Of a DNA stretch of 38,741 nucleotides, positions 9,569-19,011 are shown piece after piece. Numbering within the stretch: position 1 is the first letter of the stretch; the number at the start of each line of letters is the position of its first letter. The translations under genes and the position numbers were made by a program. The stretch is from an uncultured Cetobacterium sp. (GTDB lineage Bacteria > Fusobacteriota > Fusobacteriia > Fusobacteriales > Fusobacteriaceae): positions 1-38,741 of the forward strand of contig NZ_CAMQXC010000008.1 of NCBI RefSeq assembly GCF_947038635.1, read 5' to 3'. The notes under the pieces were generated by a model that did not search any database, had not been told where the DNA came from, and saw only the letters and a program-made list of their open reading frames with translations.

Positions 9569-11095
9569 ATGGGGACTTACACAGTAATAGAGATTAACTC
9601 TACTTTTATAGAGATGAAAATATATGAAAAAAAAGAAAATGGATATAAAATTCTAGAAAAAGTAACAGAGGAGATTAATCTTTTTAAAGAGATTAGAGAT
9701 AAAGATGAAATATCTTTAGAAAAAATGAGAAAACTATGTGAGATATTAAAAAAGATGGATAATTTATCTAGAGATTATGGGGTTACAGAAAAAAAGATTA
9801 TATTTAGTGAATTTTTTAAAACAATAAATAATTTTCCTATGGTTTTAGATCAAATAAAATTAAAGGTAAATTTGCCAGTAGAAAATATAGATTTAAGTGA
9901 AAAAACATATTATTCTATAAAAAAATTAATTCATTTGGATAAAGAAGTATTTTCTAAAAAAGAAAGCAGATTATTTTTTAATTTAAAATCGTTTAGTTCA
10001 GGAGTATATCTATTTTATAAAGGTGAGTTATCTATAAATGAGCATATAAATTTAGGAGTAGAAAAATTATATTTGACACTTGAAGAAAATAATATAAATT
10101 CTAAAAAAGCTTTTGATTTTATTTGTGACTATATGGAGAGTTATGTTGAGTTTATAAGAAGAGATGTGGGAAGAAAGATTATAAAAAAACTTATTTTAGA
10201 AGGAGAGTTAGAAGAAAAACTTTTAAAATTAATTTTTGGAAAAAAGGATTTAAAAAATTTAACATTAAGTGAATTAAAAGAGAAATTAAAATTTTTACAA
10301 GAACATTCATATAATGAAATTTCTACAAAATATAAATGTAGTGTGCCTATTGCAAAATTAATGGTTATATCTATCTGTTTAATTATAAGCTTTGCTGATT
10401 ATTTTGAAGTGAAAGAGATTAAATTTTTAGATTTTAATATAAAAGATTTATGTGCATTAGAAAAGTTTTACCCTGAAATTAGATACTCTTTTGAAGAAAC
10501 TTTATGGAAAATAACATTGGATTCAGTTATAGATTTAGGTGAAAAATTCGATTTTGATAGAGAACACTCAGAGTTTGTAAAAAATATAGGTATAAAATTA
10601 TTGGATAAATTGAAAGGATATCACTCTTTAGGATTAAAAGATTATAAATATTTTATAATTGCAGCTTATTTACATGATATAGGAAAAGCAATAGATTTTG
10701 AAAACCATAGTAAACATTCAGCATATATACTTGAAAATACAACAATATTTGGTTTGAATAGAGAGATGATTGAAAAAATAGCCTTTATAGTTAGAGCTCA
10801 TACGTCAAATACAAAGTTAGAATCACTTTATAACTATGGATTTAAAGGCGAAGAGTTAATAAAATTATTAAAAATTATAGCAATTATTAAAATAGCAACA
10901 TCTTTAGATAGAGGTAAAAAAAGAAGGTTATATAATGAAAAAATAAATTTAACTAAAAATAATTTAATAATAGAGATGGATACAAAAGAGGATTTTTATA
11001 TGGAAAAAAGTAGTTTTGAGAAGCAATCAAAACTTTTTAAATATCTTTTTGACTTAGATATAGAGCTTAAAATAAATAGGAGGTTTGGAGAATGA
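9569..11095 (+). CDS. Ppx/GppA-like paralog: degenerate N-terminal phosphatase domain, intact C-terminal HD domain
   Basis: 'YTVIEINSTFIEMKIYE' replaces the DIGSNS motif; no GGSSLE or GVGGT motif; 'IIAAYLHDIGKAIDFENHSKHSAYIL...IVRAHTSN...ATSLDRGKKRR' HD-type motifs. Confidence 0.7.
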   Translation: MGTYTVIEINSTFIEMKIYEKKENGYKILEKVTEEINLFKEIRDKDEISLEKMRKLCEILKKMDNLSRDYGVTEKKIIFSEFFKTINNFPMVLDQIKLKVNLPVENIDLSEKTYYSIKKLIHLDKEVFSKKESRLFFNLKSFSSGVYLFYKGELSINEHINLGVEKLYLTLEENNINSKKAFDFICDYMESYVEFIRRDVGRKIIKKLILEGELEEKLLKLIFGKKDLKNLTLSELKEKLKFLQEHSYNEISTKYKCSVPIAKLMVISICLIISFADYFEVKEIKFLDFNIKDLCALEKFYPEIRYSFEETLWKITLDSVIDLGEKFDFDREHSEFVKNIGIKLLDKLKGYHSLGLKDYKYFIIAAYLHDIGKAIDFENHSKHSAYILENTTIFGLNREMIEKIAFIVRAHTSNTKLESLYNYGFKGEELIKLLKIIAIIKIATSLDRGKKRRLYNEKINLTKNNLIIEMDTKEDFYMEKSSFEKQSKLFKYLFDLDIELKINRRFGE

Positions 11096-13131
11096 GTACC
11101 TATACTGGAAAAGACTTTTACAACAGGGAGATAAGTTGGATAGAGTTTAATAAAAGAGTACTCTCTGAAGCAGAGGCGAATGATAATCCACTTTTAGAAA
11201 AAATAAAATTTTTAGCAATTGTAAGTTCAAATTTTGATGAATTTTTTAAAGTAAGAGTTGCTGGATTAAAAGCTCAAGATGAATCAAATTTAGAGTTGAG
11301 AGATATAGCTGGCTTACTTCCAAAAGAGCAGTTGGCAATAATAAAAAAAGAGGTCACAAAAGTTATTGATAAACAATATAAACTTTATACTACAATTATG
11401 GATAAAATAAAAGTAGAAGGAAAAATTTCAATAAAGACATATGAAGAGTTACAAGGAAAAGAACTACGATTTATAGAAAACTATTATAATGAAACCTTAT
11501 TTCCAATATTGACACCAATGGCAATAGACACCTTTAGACCATTCCCACATTTGAATAGTGGAGCTATAAATTTAATTTTAAATGTAAAAGAGAAAGATGG
11601 AATATCTTTTGCCATAGTTGAAATTCCAAGAGTTGTAAATAGATTAATTAAGCTACCTGGTGGAAATAATTTTATTTTATTAGAAGAGGTAATAAAAAAT
11701 AATCTTAATAGATTATTTAATGGTTATGAAATAATAGATATAGGATACTTTAGAATTACAAGAGATGAAGATTTAGGTATAGATGAAAATAGTGGTGCAG
11801 AAGATTTATTAGTTGAAATAGAAAAAGAGATAAAAAATAGAAAATGGGGGAATCCAGTTAGAGTTGAATATATTCGTGGAGTTTCAAATAAAAGTTTAGA
11901 ATTTTTAAAGGAGCAAATAGAACTCGAAGAAGAAAATTTTTATCCAGTTTTAGGACCTTTAGATTTAACATTTTTATGGGGAATGGTGGATGTTGATGGA
12001 GTTGAAGAGTTAAAATTTGAAAAAAATATTCCAAGATATTATAAGGAATTATCTGGTGAAAATATATTTAAAATTTTATCGAAAAGAAATATTTTACTTA
12101 GACATCCTTTTGAAAGTTTTGATCATGTAGTTGATTTAGTAAAAACATCAGCTCAAGATCCCAAAGTTTTAGCTATTAAACAAACACTGTATAGAGTGAG
12201 TGGAGATTCTCCAATAATAAAATATTTAAAAAAAGCTGCTGAAAATGGAAAACAAGTAACTGTATTAGTAGAATTAAAAGCTAGATTTGATGAAGAAAGA
12301 AATGTCAAATGGGCTAGAGAGTTAGAGGAAGCAGGGTGTCATGTAATTTATGGATTAAGTGGACTAAAAACTCATGCTAAGTGTTTACTAATAATTAGAA
12401 AAGAAGAGGATGGTATAAAAAGATATGTACATTTAGGAACTGGAAATTATAATGATTCAACAGCAAAATTATATGTAGATTACTCATTTTTTACAATGGA
12501 TGAGGAGATGGGAATAGATGCAAGTTATCTTTTTAATAAATTAACTGGATTTTCAAAGATAGATGACTGGAAAAAACTAATAGTAGCACCAACTCACTTA
12601 AGAGATACATTATATAGATTTATTGATAGAGAAATTGAAAATATTGTAAAAGGTGGAGTTGGAAAAATAGTTATTAAAGTAAATGGATTAACAGATCAAG
12701 GAGTAATAGAAAAACTTTATGATGCTTCTAAAGCAGGAGTTGAAGTAATCTTAATTGTTCGAGGAGCTTGTTGTTTAAAGAGTGGAATAATTGGATTGAG
12801 TGAAAATATAAAAGTTTATAGCTTAGTTGGACGATTTTTAGAACATGACAGAATATATTATTTTGAAAATAATGGAGAAGAGGAGTTATATTTAGGAAGT
12901 GCAGATTGTATGAGAAGAAATTTAGATGGAAGAGTAGAAGCAATGTTTCCTTTAGAAAATAAAGAAAATAGAAAAAAAGTTACTCAGCTTATAAAAGATA
13001 TTTTGAAAGATAATGTCAAATTAAGAGTTCAAAATAAAGATGGTAGTTATTCGTTAGTAAATCAAAAATTAAAAAAAGCAATACCAAAATTTAATTATCA
13101 AGAATACTATAGAGAAAGATCTAGTGAATAA
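11092..13131 (+). CDS. ppk1: Polyphosphate kinase 1
   Basis: 'NREISWIEFNKRVLSEAEANDNPLLEKIKFLAIVSSNFDEFFKVRV', 'ILLRHPFESFDHVVDLVKTSAQDPKVLAIKQTLYR', 'GLKTHAKCLLI', 'HLGTGNYND'. ATGA overlap with upstream CDS. Confidence 0.97.
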   Translation: MSTYTGKDFYNREISWIEFNKRVLSEAEANDNPLLEKIKFLAIVSSNFDEFFKVRVAGLKAQDESNLELRDIAGLLPKEQLAIIKKEVTKVIDKQYKLYTTIMDKIKVEGKISIKTYEELQGKELRFIENYYNETLFPILTPMAIDTFRPFPHLNSGAINLILNVKEKDGISFAIVEIPRVVNRLIKLPGGNNFILLEEVIKNNLNRLFNGYEIIDIGYFRITRDEDLGIDENSGAEDLLVEIEKEIKNRKWGNPVRVEYIRGVSNKSLEFLKEQIELEEENFYPVLGPLDLTFLWGMVDVDGVEELKFEKNIPRYYKELSGENIFKILSKRNILLRHPFESFDHVVDLVKTSAQDPKVLAIKQTLYRVSGDSPIIKYLKKAAENGKQVTVLVELKARFDEERNVKWARELEEAGCHVIYGLSGLKTHAKCLLIIRKEEDGIKRYVHLGTGNYNDSTAKLYVDYSFFTMDEEMGIDASYLFNKLTGFSKIDDWKKLIVAPTHLRDTLYRFIDREIENIVKGGVGKIVIKVNGLTDQGVIEKLYDASKAGVEVILIVRGACCLKSGIIGLSENIKVYSLVGRFLEHDRIYYFENNGEEELYLGSADCMRRNLDGRVEAMFPLENKENRKKVTQLIKDILKDNVKLRVQNKDGSYSLVNQKLKKAIPKFNYQEYYRERSSE

Positions 13132-13145
13132 AAAGGAGGGATAAC

Positions 13146-13790
13146 ATGAGATTAATCAAAGTTTCTAAAAAGAGTGATCTTTATAAAAAAGCAATAGATA
13201 TATTTAAAGAGACAACTTACGGAAAAGATGTTGTTAATATAGCATTTTCAGGTGGAAGAACCCCAAAAGAATTTTTTACCAAACTATCAAAAGAGGATAT
13301 AGAATGGGAAAAGATAAATATATTTTTAGTGGATGAAAGATTTGTACCACTAGATAGTAATGGTAGTAATTATAATCTTTTAAAAAAGAATCTTTTAGAT
13401 AAAATTGATATTCCTGAAAAAAATATACATAAAATAGAGATATTAAAAACTCCTTTAGATTCAAAGATTGATTATGAGAAAAGATTATTAAAGTATTTTA
13501 AAGGAGATATAAAATTTGATGCAGTTTATTTAGGAATAGGAGAAGATGGACATACAGGATCAATATTTACAATGGATGATGTAGAAGTATTAGAACCAAC
13601 TCTTATAACAGAAAGTTCAAACCATCCACATAAAAGAATAACTTTAAGTATGGAAACGATAAATAAAGCTGAAAAGAAAATAGTGATAGCAACAAAAGAG
13701 AAGGCTGAAGTATTAGAGAACTTACCTAAATTTAAATGTCCAGCATTTTTTATAGACAATCCTATATTTTTAATAGAATATGAAAAGTAA
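13146..13790 (+). CDS. pgl: 6-phosphogluconolactonase
   Basis: 'NIAFSGGRTPKEFFTKL', 'FLVDERFVPLDSNGSNYN', 'LGIGEDGHTGSIF', 'HKRITLSMETINKA'; RBS aggaggg. Confidence 0.9.
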   Translation: MRLIKVSKKSDLYKKAIDIFKETTYGKDVVNIAFSGGRTPKEFFTKLSKEDIEWEKINIFLVDERFVPLDSNGSNYNLLKKNLLDKIDIPEKNIHKIEILKTPLDSKIDYEKRLLKYFKGDIKFDAVYLGIGEDGHTGSIFTMDDVEVLEPTLITESSNHPHKRITLSMETINKAEKKIVIATKEKAEVLENLPKFKCPAFFIDNPIFLIEYEK

Positions 13791-13816
13791 AAAAAGTGGA
13801 TTAAATCCACTTTTTT
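13791..13816. terminator. Intrinsic terminator between convergent genes
   Basis: AAAAAGTGGAT-TAA-ATCCACTTTTTT. Confidence 0.7.
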
Positions 13817-14264
13817 ATTTGAAATTATCAAGCAATCTAAGAAAATCCATTGCAATTTTTTCCTCTTTTGTTAATGTTTGTCTGAAATCTGAAGAGAAAT
13901 TATAATTGTTTAATTTATTTGGATGATATAATAAATCATTGATAAAATATTTTAAAGGGTCATTATAATTTTTGTATGCAGGTAATAATGAAATTTCTCG
14001 ATTATATTTAGCAAAAGCTTTACGTAATCTTTTTTCCTCTTTTAATTGTTCTTTATAAAATTTTTCTACGTTTTTTTGGTTTTTATTTTTAAAAGTTGGA
14101 TTCATGTTTAACCATTCGATGAACTCTTTATTATGTCCCCAGTTAGTATCGGCATTAATATTTTTTTGTGCATGACCTTTTGCTTTTCCTTTACCTGGAT
14201 TAGCTAAAATTTGAGTAGAGCAAAGTGTTAAAGATATTAAAATAAAAGCTATAAAATTTTTCAT
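13815..14264 (-). CDS. Secreted hypothetical protein
   Basis: Signal peptide MKNFIAFILISLTLCSTQILA/NPGKGKAKGHAQK...; RBS gaggag; no family recognised. Confidence 0.65.
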   Translation of the reverse strand: MKNFIAFILISLTLCSTQILANPGKGKAKGHAQKNINADTNWGHNKEFIEWLNMNPTFKNKNQKNVEKFYKEQLKEEKRLRKAFAKYNREISLLPAYKNYNDPLKYFINDLLYHPNKLNNYNFSSDFRQTLTKEEKIAMDFLRLLDNFK

Positions 14265-14339
14265 AATATATTCTCCTCAAATAAAATAATATCTGTTTAT
14301 TATATATTAAAAGTAAAAAAAATTAAAGATATAAAATTC

Positions 14340-14368
14340 TTGACTTTTATACTAAAGTTTTATATGAT
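14340..14368 (+). promoter_or_regulatory. Sigma70-type promoter of the thioredoxin-like gene
   Basis: TTGACT (14340-14345), 17-nt spacer, TATGAT (14363-14368). Confidence 0.55.
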
Positions 14369-14407
14369 ATTAATATACACAGAAAAGGTATAAATGGAGG
14401 TATGAAA

Positions 14408-14671
14408 ATGAGAATTATGTTATTTACAACACCAACTTGTCAATATTGTGGTCCAGCAAAGGAACTTTTAGCAGATACTGAAGGTGTAGAGATTATAAAT
14501 GCTATGGAAAATCAAGAGTTAGCAGGAATGTATGGAATTAGATCTGTTCCTTGCTTAATTGTAGAAAAATGTAGTGGAACAAAAACATTTATAGGATTAG
14601 ATCAAATCGCTAAATTCGTTGATGAAAATGGACATTCATCAGGTGGATGTGGATGTAGCTGCGGTCATTAA
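14408..14671 (+). CDS. Thioredoxin/glutaredoxin-like protein with Cys-rich C-terminal tail
   Basis: Start at second ATG (GGAGG-7nt-ATG): MRIMLFTTPTCQYCGPAKELL...IRSVPCLIVEK (CxxC and cis-Pro) ... SSGGCGCSCGH. Confidence 0.8.
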   Translation: MRIMLFTTPTCQYCGPAKELLADTEGVEIINAMENQELAGMYGIRSVPCLIVEKCSGTKTFIGLDQIAKFVDENGHSSGGCGCSCGH

Positions 14672-14673
14672 TT

Positions 14674-14710
14674 AAAAAACCATGCAAATAGTTTGCATGG
14701 TTTTTATTTT
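14674..14710 (+). terminator. Intrinsic terminator
   Basis: AAAACCATGCAAA-TAG-TTTGCATGGTTTTTATTTTTT. Confidence 0.75.
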
Positions 14711-14803
14711 TTATTGGAAAGTAGTTAAAAAACATGTATAATATTTAATTAAATTTATAGATAAAAAAAGAATAAATTTAAACTTGTAGAATAAGCTTAA
14801 GAG

Positions 14804-15190
14804 GTGAAAAAAATGAGAAAAAAATTATCTCTATTTTTACTTCTTTCTATTATTTCAATTTTTGGAAGTATTAGGGAGGAGATTAAAGATAGATCCCACC
14901 TATATACTTTTGTTAACTCAGAAATAAAAGAGTCAAAAAATAACAGAAATGATAAACACATACTTTTAAATATATCAAATAAAGATATTAAAATAATAAC
15001 AACATCTAGTAGAGATAAAAAAGATGATGATTTAGGAAATGATGATAGTGTAACTTATCTTATTAATTCTAGTTTTTCTCCAATTTTTAGAATTAATTTA
15101 AAAGAAGTTTCATTTTTTAATTTTTATCTAAATAATAATTTAATATATACAATTTTAAATAGATATGAAAATAGAGTATTAAGAATTTAA
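14804..15190 (+). CDS. Hypothetical protein with N-terminal hydrophobic/signal segment
   Basis: MKKMRKKLSLFLLLSIISIFGS... ; RBS gaggtg; an alternative ATG lies at 14813; no family recognised. Confidence 0.5.
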   Translation: MKKMRKKLSLFLLLSIISIFGSIREEIKDRSHLYTFVNSEIKESKNNRNDKHILLNISNKDIKIITTSSRDKKDDDLGNDDSVTYLINSSFSPIFRINLKEVSFFNFYLNNNLIYTILNRYENRVLRI

Positions 15191-15234
15191 AAAATAGTTT
15201 TTTCAATGATATTAAAATAAAATTGGAGGAAAAA

Positions 15235-15411
15235 ATGAAAAAACTATTATTAACTGAAGAAAATGAAATTTTAAGAGAAAAAGAAAGCTTTTTTGATAAA
15301 GTTTTTAAAGTGTTATTTTTAATGATGTTTGTAGGGTCATATTTAATGTTAGTAGGAGTAACTACTTTTAAACTATTAGAGCATATAATAAAATATGGTA
15401 TTTCAGGGTAG
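15235..15411 (+). CDS. Small single-TM protein (58 aa) upstream of antiporter
   Basis: Start trimmed to ATG 15235 with GGAGGA upstream: MKKLLLTEENEILREKESFFDKVFKVLFLMMFVGSYLMLVGVTTFKLLEHIIKYGISG. Confidence 0.6.
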   Translation: MKKLLLTEENEILREKESFFDKVFKVLFLMMFVGSYLMLVGVTTFKLLEHIIKYGISG

Positions 15412-15419
15412 GTGAATAT

Positions 15420-16814
15420 ATGGGAGTAGAGATATTAATTGCCGGAATAATTATATTATTAAGCTTATTTTCAATAAGGATATCTAAGAAGTTAGAGATA
15501 CCTTTGTTGATAATGTTTTTATTAGTTGGAATGTTGGCAGGATCAGAAGGAATAGGTAGAATTTATTTTGATAATGCTTTAGTTGCTCAAAACTTAGGAA
15601 CAATAGCTCTAATGTTTATAATTTTTTCAGGAGGATTAGAAACTAAAAAAGAGGATGTAAAAAAGTCTCTTTATCCTAGTGGAACATTAGCAACCTTAGG
15701 TGTTTTACTAACTGCAGGTTTATCTGGAGTAGCTGTATATTACTTAACAGATTTCACCTTAAAAGAAGCTTTACTATTTAGTGCTATGGTATCATCAACA
15801 GATGCAGCAGCAGTTATGTCTATCTTAGGAGATTCAAAGCTAAAGAAAGATATAAAATCAGTTGTTGAAATAGAATCAGGAAGTAATGATCCAATGGCCT
15901 ATGCTTTAATTCTTTTTTTATTATCATTTTTTAAAGAAGGAGAAAGCACATCAATTGTAACAGGAATAATTTTTCTTTTAAAACAAATAACCTTAGGAGC
16001 AATTATAGGGTATATATTTGGAGTGATAACTTTACCGTTAGCTAATTATATAAAAATAGTGAGAGAAGAGTTTCTAACTATACATTTGATTGCAATATTA
16101 TTTATTTGTTTTGGATTGGCAACAGTTTTAGATGGAAATGGATTTTTGGCAATATATATTGCTGGAATAATGATTGGAAATAAGAAGTTTAACTATAAGT
16201 TAAACTCAATTAGAAATATGAGATTGATAACATGGTTTATGCAAATAGGGATGTTTGTAATGTTAGGGTTATTAGTTTTTCCAAGTCAGTTGTTAGGTTA
16301 TATATTTATAGGAAGTCTATTATCTGTAATTATGATAATAGTTATAAGAATGTTCGTTGTTTATACTTTATTATGGCCATTTAAATTTAATTATAAAGAA
16401 AAATTTTTTATATCATGGGCAGGATTAAAAGGAGCTGTTCCTATAATTTTTGCTACAATGGCTATAACAGAGGGATTACCTAATGCACAAGGAATGTTTA
16501 ATCTAACTTTTTATATTGTGGTATTTTCAGTTCTTCTTCAAGGAATGACTTTAAAATATGTAGGGAAAAAACTAAATTTATTTGAAGAGGATCAAGAGGA
16601 AGATAAATTTATAGAAGTAGAGGAATTAGAAGAACTGGCTTTGAAGAAGATGATATTAGATGAACAATCAGAATATATTAATAAAAAGATTAGAGAGCTT
16701 GAATTACCTCAAGGAATGCTAATTGTATCTATAAAAAGAGATGAAAATTATATAACTCCAAAAGGGGATGTGACCCTTTTAATGGGTGATACTCTTCTAT
16801 TTTCACAAAACTAA
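15420..16814 (+). CDS. CPA1/NhaP2-CvrA-like K+(Na+)/H+ antiporter with short C-terminal TrkA_C/RCK_C domain
   Basis: 'EIPLLIMFLLVGMLAGSEGIG', 'FSGGLETK', 'SSTDAAAVMSIL', 'ESGSNDPMAYAL'; C-terminus 'GDVTLLMGDTLLFSQN'. Confidence 0.85.
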   Translation: MGVEILIAGIIILLSLFSIRISKKLEIPLLIMFLLVGMLAGSEGIGRIYFDNALVAQNLGTIALMFIIFSGGLETKKEDVKKSLYPSGTLATLGVLLTAGLSGVAVYYLTDFTLKEALLFSAMVSSTDAAAVMSILGDSKLKKDIKSVVEIESGSNDPMAYALILFLLSFFKEGESTSIVTGIIFLLKQITLGAIIGYIFGVITLPLANYIKIVREEFLTIHLIAILFICFGLATVLDGNGFLAIYIAGIMIGNKKFNYKLNSIRNMRLITWFMQIGMFVMLGLLVFPSQLLGYIFIGSLLSVIMIIVIRMFVVYTLLWPFKFNYKEKFFISWAGLKGAVPIIFATMAITEGLPNAQGMFNLTFYIVVFSVLLQGMTLKYVGKKLNLFEEDQEEDKFIEVEELEELALKKMILDEQSEYINKKIRELELPQGMLIVSIKRDENYITPKGDVTLLMGDTLLFSQN

Positions 16815-16888
16815 TTGTATTTTTTTAGATATAGTTATAGAATGTAATATAATATATTAGTTTTAAAAAACTAAAAGGACGTGAAAAG

Positions 16889-18055
16889 TTGAGTAAAATT
16901 TTTATAAAAAAAGATAGAGAAAGAATGTGGCATAGTGGACACCCTTGGATGTATTCTGGAGCAGTGGAAAAGATAGAGGGAAACCCAGAAGCAGGATCAG
17001 TTATAGAAGTATATAATTGGAAAAAAGAGTTTATTGGATATGGTCATTATAATAAAAATTCAAAAATTATGGTACGTATGCTGGAAAAAGATGTCAATAA
17101 AAAAATAGATTTAAATTGGTATTCTGAAAAAGTAAAGGAAGCATATGCTTTAAGAGAAATGATAAATATTAATAGTAATGGATATAGATTAATTCATAGT
17201 GAATCAGATTCTTTACCAGGAGTTATAGTAGATCGTTTTGGAGATTACTTAGTAGTTCAAGCTTCAACTTTAGGGATGGAAAAAGATAAAGAATTTTTAA
17301 TAGAAGCTTTAAAAAAAGAGATTCCAAATTTAAAGGGAATATATGAAAAGAGTGAAGGTGATGGAAGAAAGTTAGAAGGGCTTCCTGAAGTTTCAGGAGT
17401 TCTTTTTGGTGAAGTTCCAGATGAAATTGAAATTTTTGAAGGAGAGGCTAAGTTTACAATAGACTTAAAAGGACAAAAAACAGGATTTTACTCAGACCAA
17501 AGAGATAATAGAATTTTGATGGGCTCTCTATCGAAAGATAAAGATTTTTTAGATGTATGTAGTTATACTGGAGGTTTTTCACTTCACGCTATGGTAAATG
17601 GAGCAAACTCATCGACTTTAATAGACGTTAGTGAAGATGTTTTAAATGTTGCTAGAAAAAATTTAATAAAATATAAAAATGTTGAGTTTATAAAGGGGAA
17701 TATATTTAATGTTTTAAGAGATTTAGTAAAAGAAGGACGTCAATGGGATGTAGTAAATCTAGATCCACCAAAATTGGCACCAAATAGAAGAGATTTAGAT
17801 AAAGCTTTAAAAGCATATAAGGATATAATTTTAAATGGAATAAAACTTACAAAAAAAGGTGGATTACTTTCAATTTATAGTTGTAGTGGAGCAGTTACAA
17901 GTGTAGACTTAAGAATGGCTTTGGCTTATGCTGTTAAAGATGCAGGAGTAAAAGCTGTAATAGTAAATCAATTACACCAAAGTCCATGTCATCCAATATC
18001 AGTAGCAGTTCCTGAAACTGAGTATTTAAAAGGGTTTTTAATAAGAATAATTTAA
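16889..18055 (+). CDS. Class I SAM-dependent rRNA (cytosine) methyltransferase, RlmI-like
   Basis: TTG start; PUA-like N-terminus 'RMWHSGHPWMYSGAVEKIEG'; 'GFYSDQRDNR', 'DVCSYTGGFSLHA', 'NLDPPKLA', 'SIYSCSGAV'. Confidence 0.85.
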   Translation: MSKIFIKKDRERMWHSGHPWMYSGAVEKIEGNPEAGSVIEVYNWKKEFIGYGHYNKNSKIMVRMLEKDVNKKIDLNWYSEKVKEAYALREMININSNGYRLIHSESDSLPGVIVDRFGDYLVVQASTLGMEKDKEFLIEALKKEIPNLKGIYEKSEGDGRKLEGLPEVSGVLFGEVPDEIEIFEGEAKFTIDLKGQKTGFYSDQRDNRILMGSLSKDKDFLDVCSYTGGFSLHAMVNGANSSTLIDVSEDVLNVARKNLIKYKNVEFIKGNIFNVLRDLVKEGRQWDVVNLDPPKLAPNRRDLDKALKAYKDIILNGIKLTKKGGLLSIYSCSGAVTSVDLRMALAYAVKDAGVKAVIVNQLHQSPCHPISVAVPETEYLKGFLIRII

Positions 18056-18077
18056 AATAAAAGGGGAGTGGGGAAAT

Positions 18078-18902
18078 ATGTATCTATTAAATAATGGTTT
18101 GAAAATTCCGAAAGTAGGATTTGGAACATGGAAAGCAACTGATAAAGAGCAGTGTAAAAACGCAGTGAGAACAGCTTTAGAAATAGGATACAGACATATT
18201 GATACAGCTGCTATTTATGGAAATGAAGATGCTGTAGGAGAGGGAATTGCTGAATTTATAAAAAATAATAATGTTTCAAGAGAAGAACTTTTTATTGTAA
18301 CTAAAGTTTGGAATACTGAACAAGGTTATGAGACAACTTTAAAAGCTTATGAAGAGTCTTTAAAAAAGTTAGCATTAGATTATATAGATATGTATTTAAT
18401 TCACTGGCCACAGCCCAAAGATTTAAATAAAACTTGGGAAACGTGGAGAGCTTTGGAAACACTTTATAAAAGTGGTAAGGTTAAAGCTATTGGTGTATGT
18501 AATATGAAAGAACACCATTTGAAATATATAATGAATAATTTTGAAATAGTACCTGCAGTAAATCAGATTGAGTTACATCCATATTTACAACAAAGAGAAT
18601 TAAAAAAATTCTGTGATGAAAATGGAATTATAGTAGAAGCTTGGAGTCCATTAATGCAAGGAGCTTTAGATCATGAAGGTTTAAAGAAGATAGCTGAAAA
18701 GAATAAAAAAACTGTAGCTCAAATAGTTTTAAAGTGGCATTTACAAAATGGATTATTACCATTACCTAAATCAGTTACACCATCTAGAATTATGGAGAAT
18801 TTTCAATTAGATTTTATTTTAGATGAAGAGGACATGAAGTACATTAATTCATTAAATAAAGAGGAAAGAATAGGTCCTGATCCTGATGAAATAACATTTT
18901 AG
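18078..18902 (+). CDS. Aldo/keto reductase
   Basis: 'LNNGLKIPKVGFGTWK', 'GYRHIDTAAIYGNEDAVG', 'YIDMYLIHWP', 'KAIGVCNM', 'PLPKSVTPSRIMENF'. Confidence 0.92.
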   Translation: MYLLNNGLKIPKVGFGTWKATDKEQCKNAVRTALEIGYRHIDTAAIYGNEDAVGEGIAEFIKNNNVSREELFIVTKVWNTEQGYETTLKAYEESLKKLALDYIDMYLIHWPQPKDLNKTWETWRALETLYKSGKVKAIGVCNMKEHHLKYIMNNFEIVPAVNQIELHPYLQQRELKKFCDENGIIVEAWSPLMQGALDHEGLKKIAEKNKKTVAQIVLKWHLQNGLLPLPKSVTPSRIMENFQLDFILDEEDMKYINSLNKEERIGPDPDEITF

Positions 18903-18907
18903 ATATT

Positions 18908-18937
18908 AAAAGTCATATTTTTATATGACTTTTTTTT
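18908..18937 (+). terminator. Intrinsic terminator
   Basis: AAAGTCATAT-TTTT-ATATGACTTTTTTTT. Confidence 0.7.
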
Positions 18938-19011
18938 ATTTGAAAATAGAAGAAGGAAAAGCTATTAAAATTTTTAAGTATAGGATATCTTATAATTATG
19001 AGGAGAAAAAA

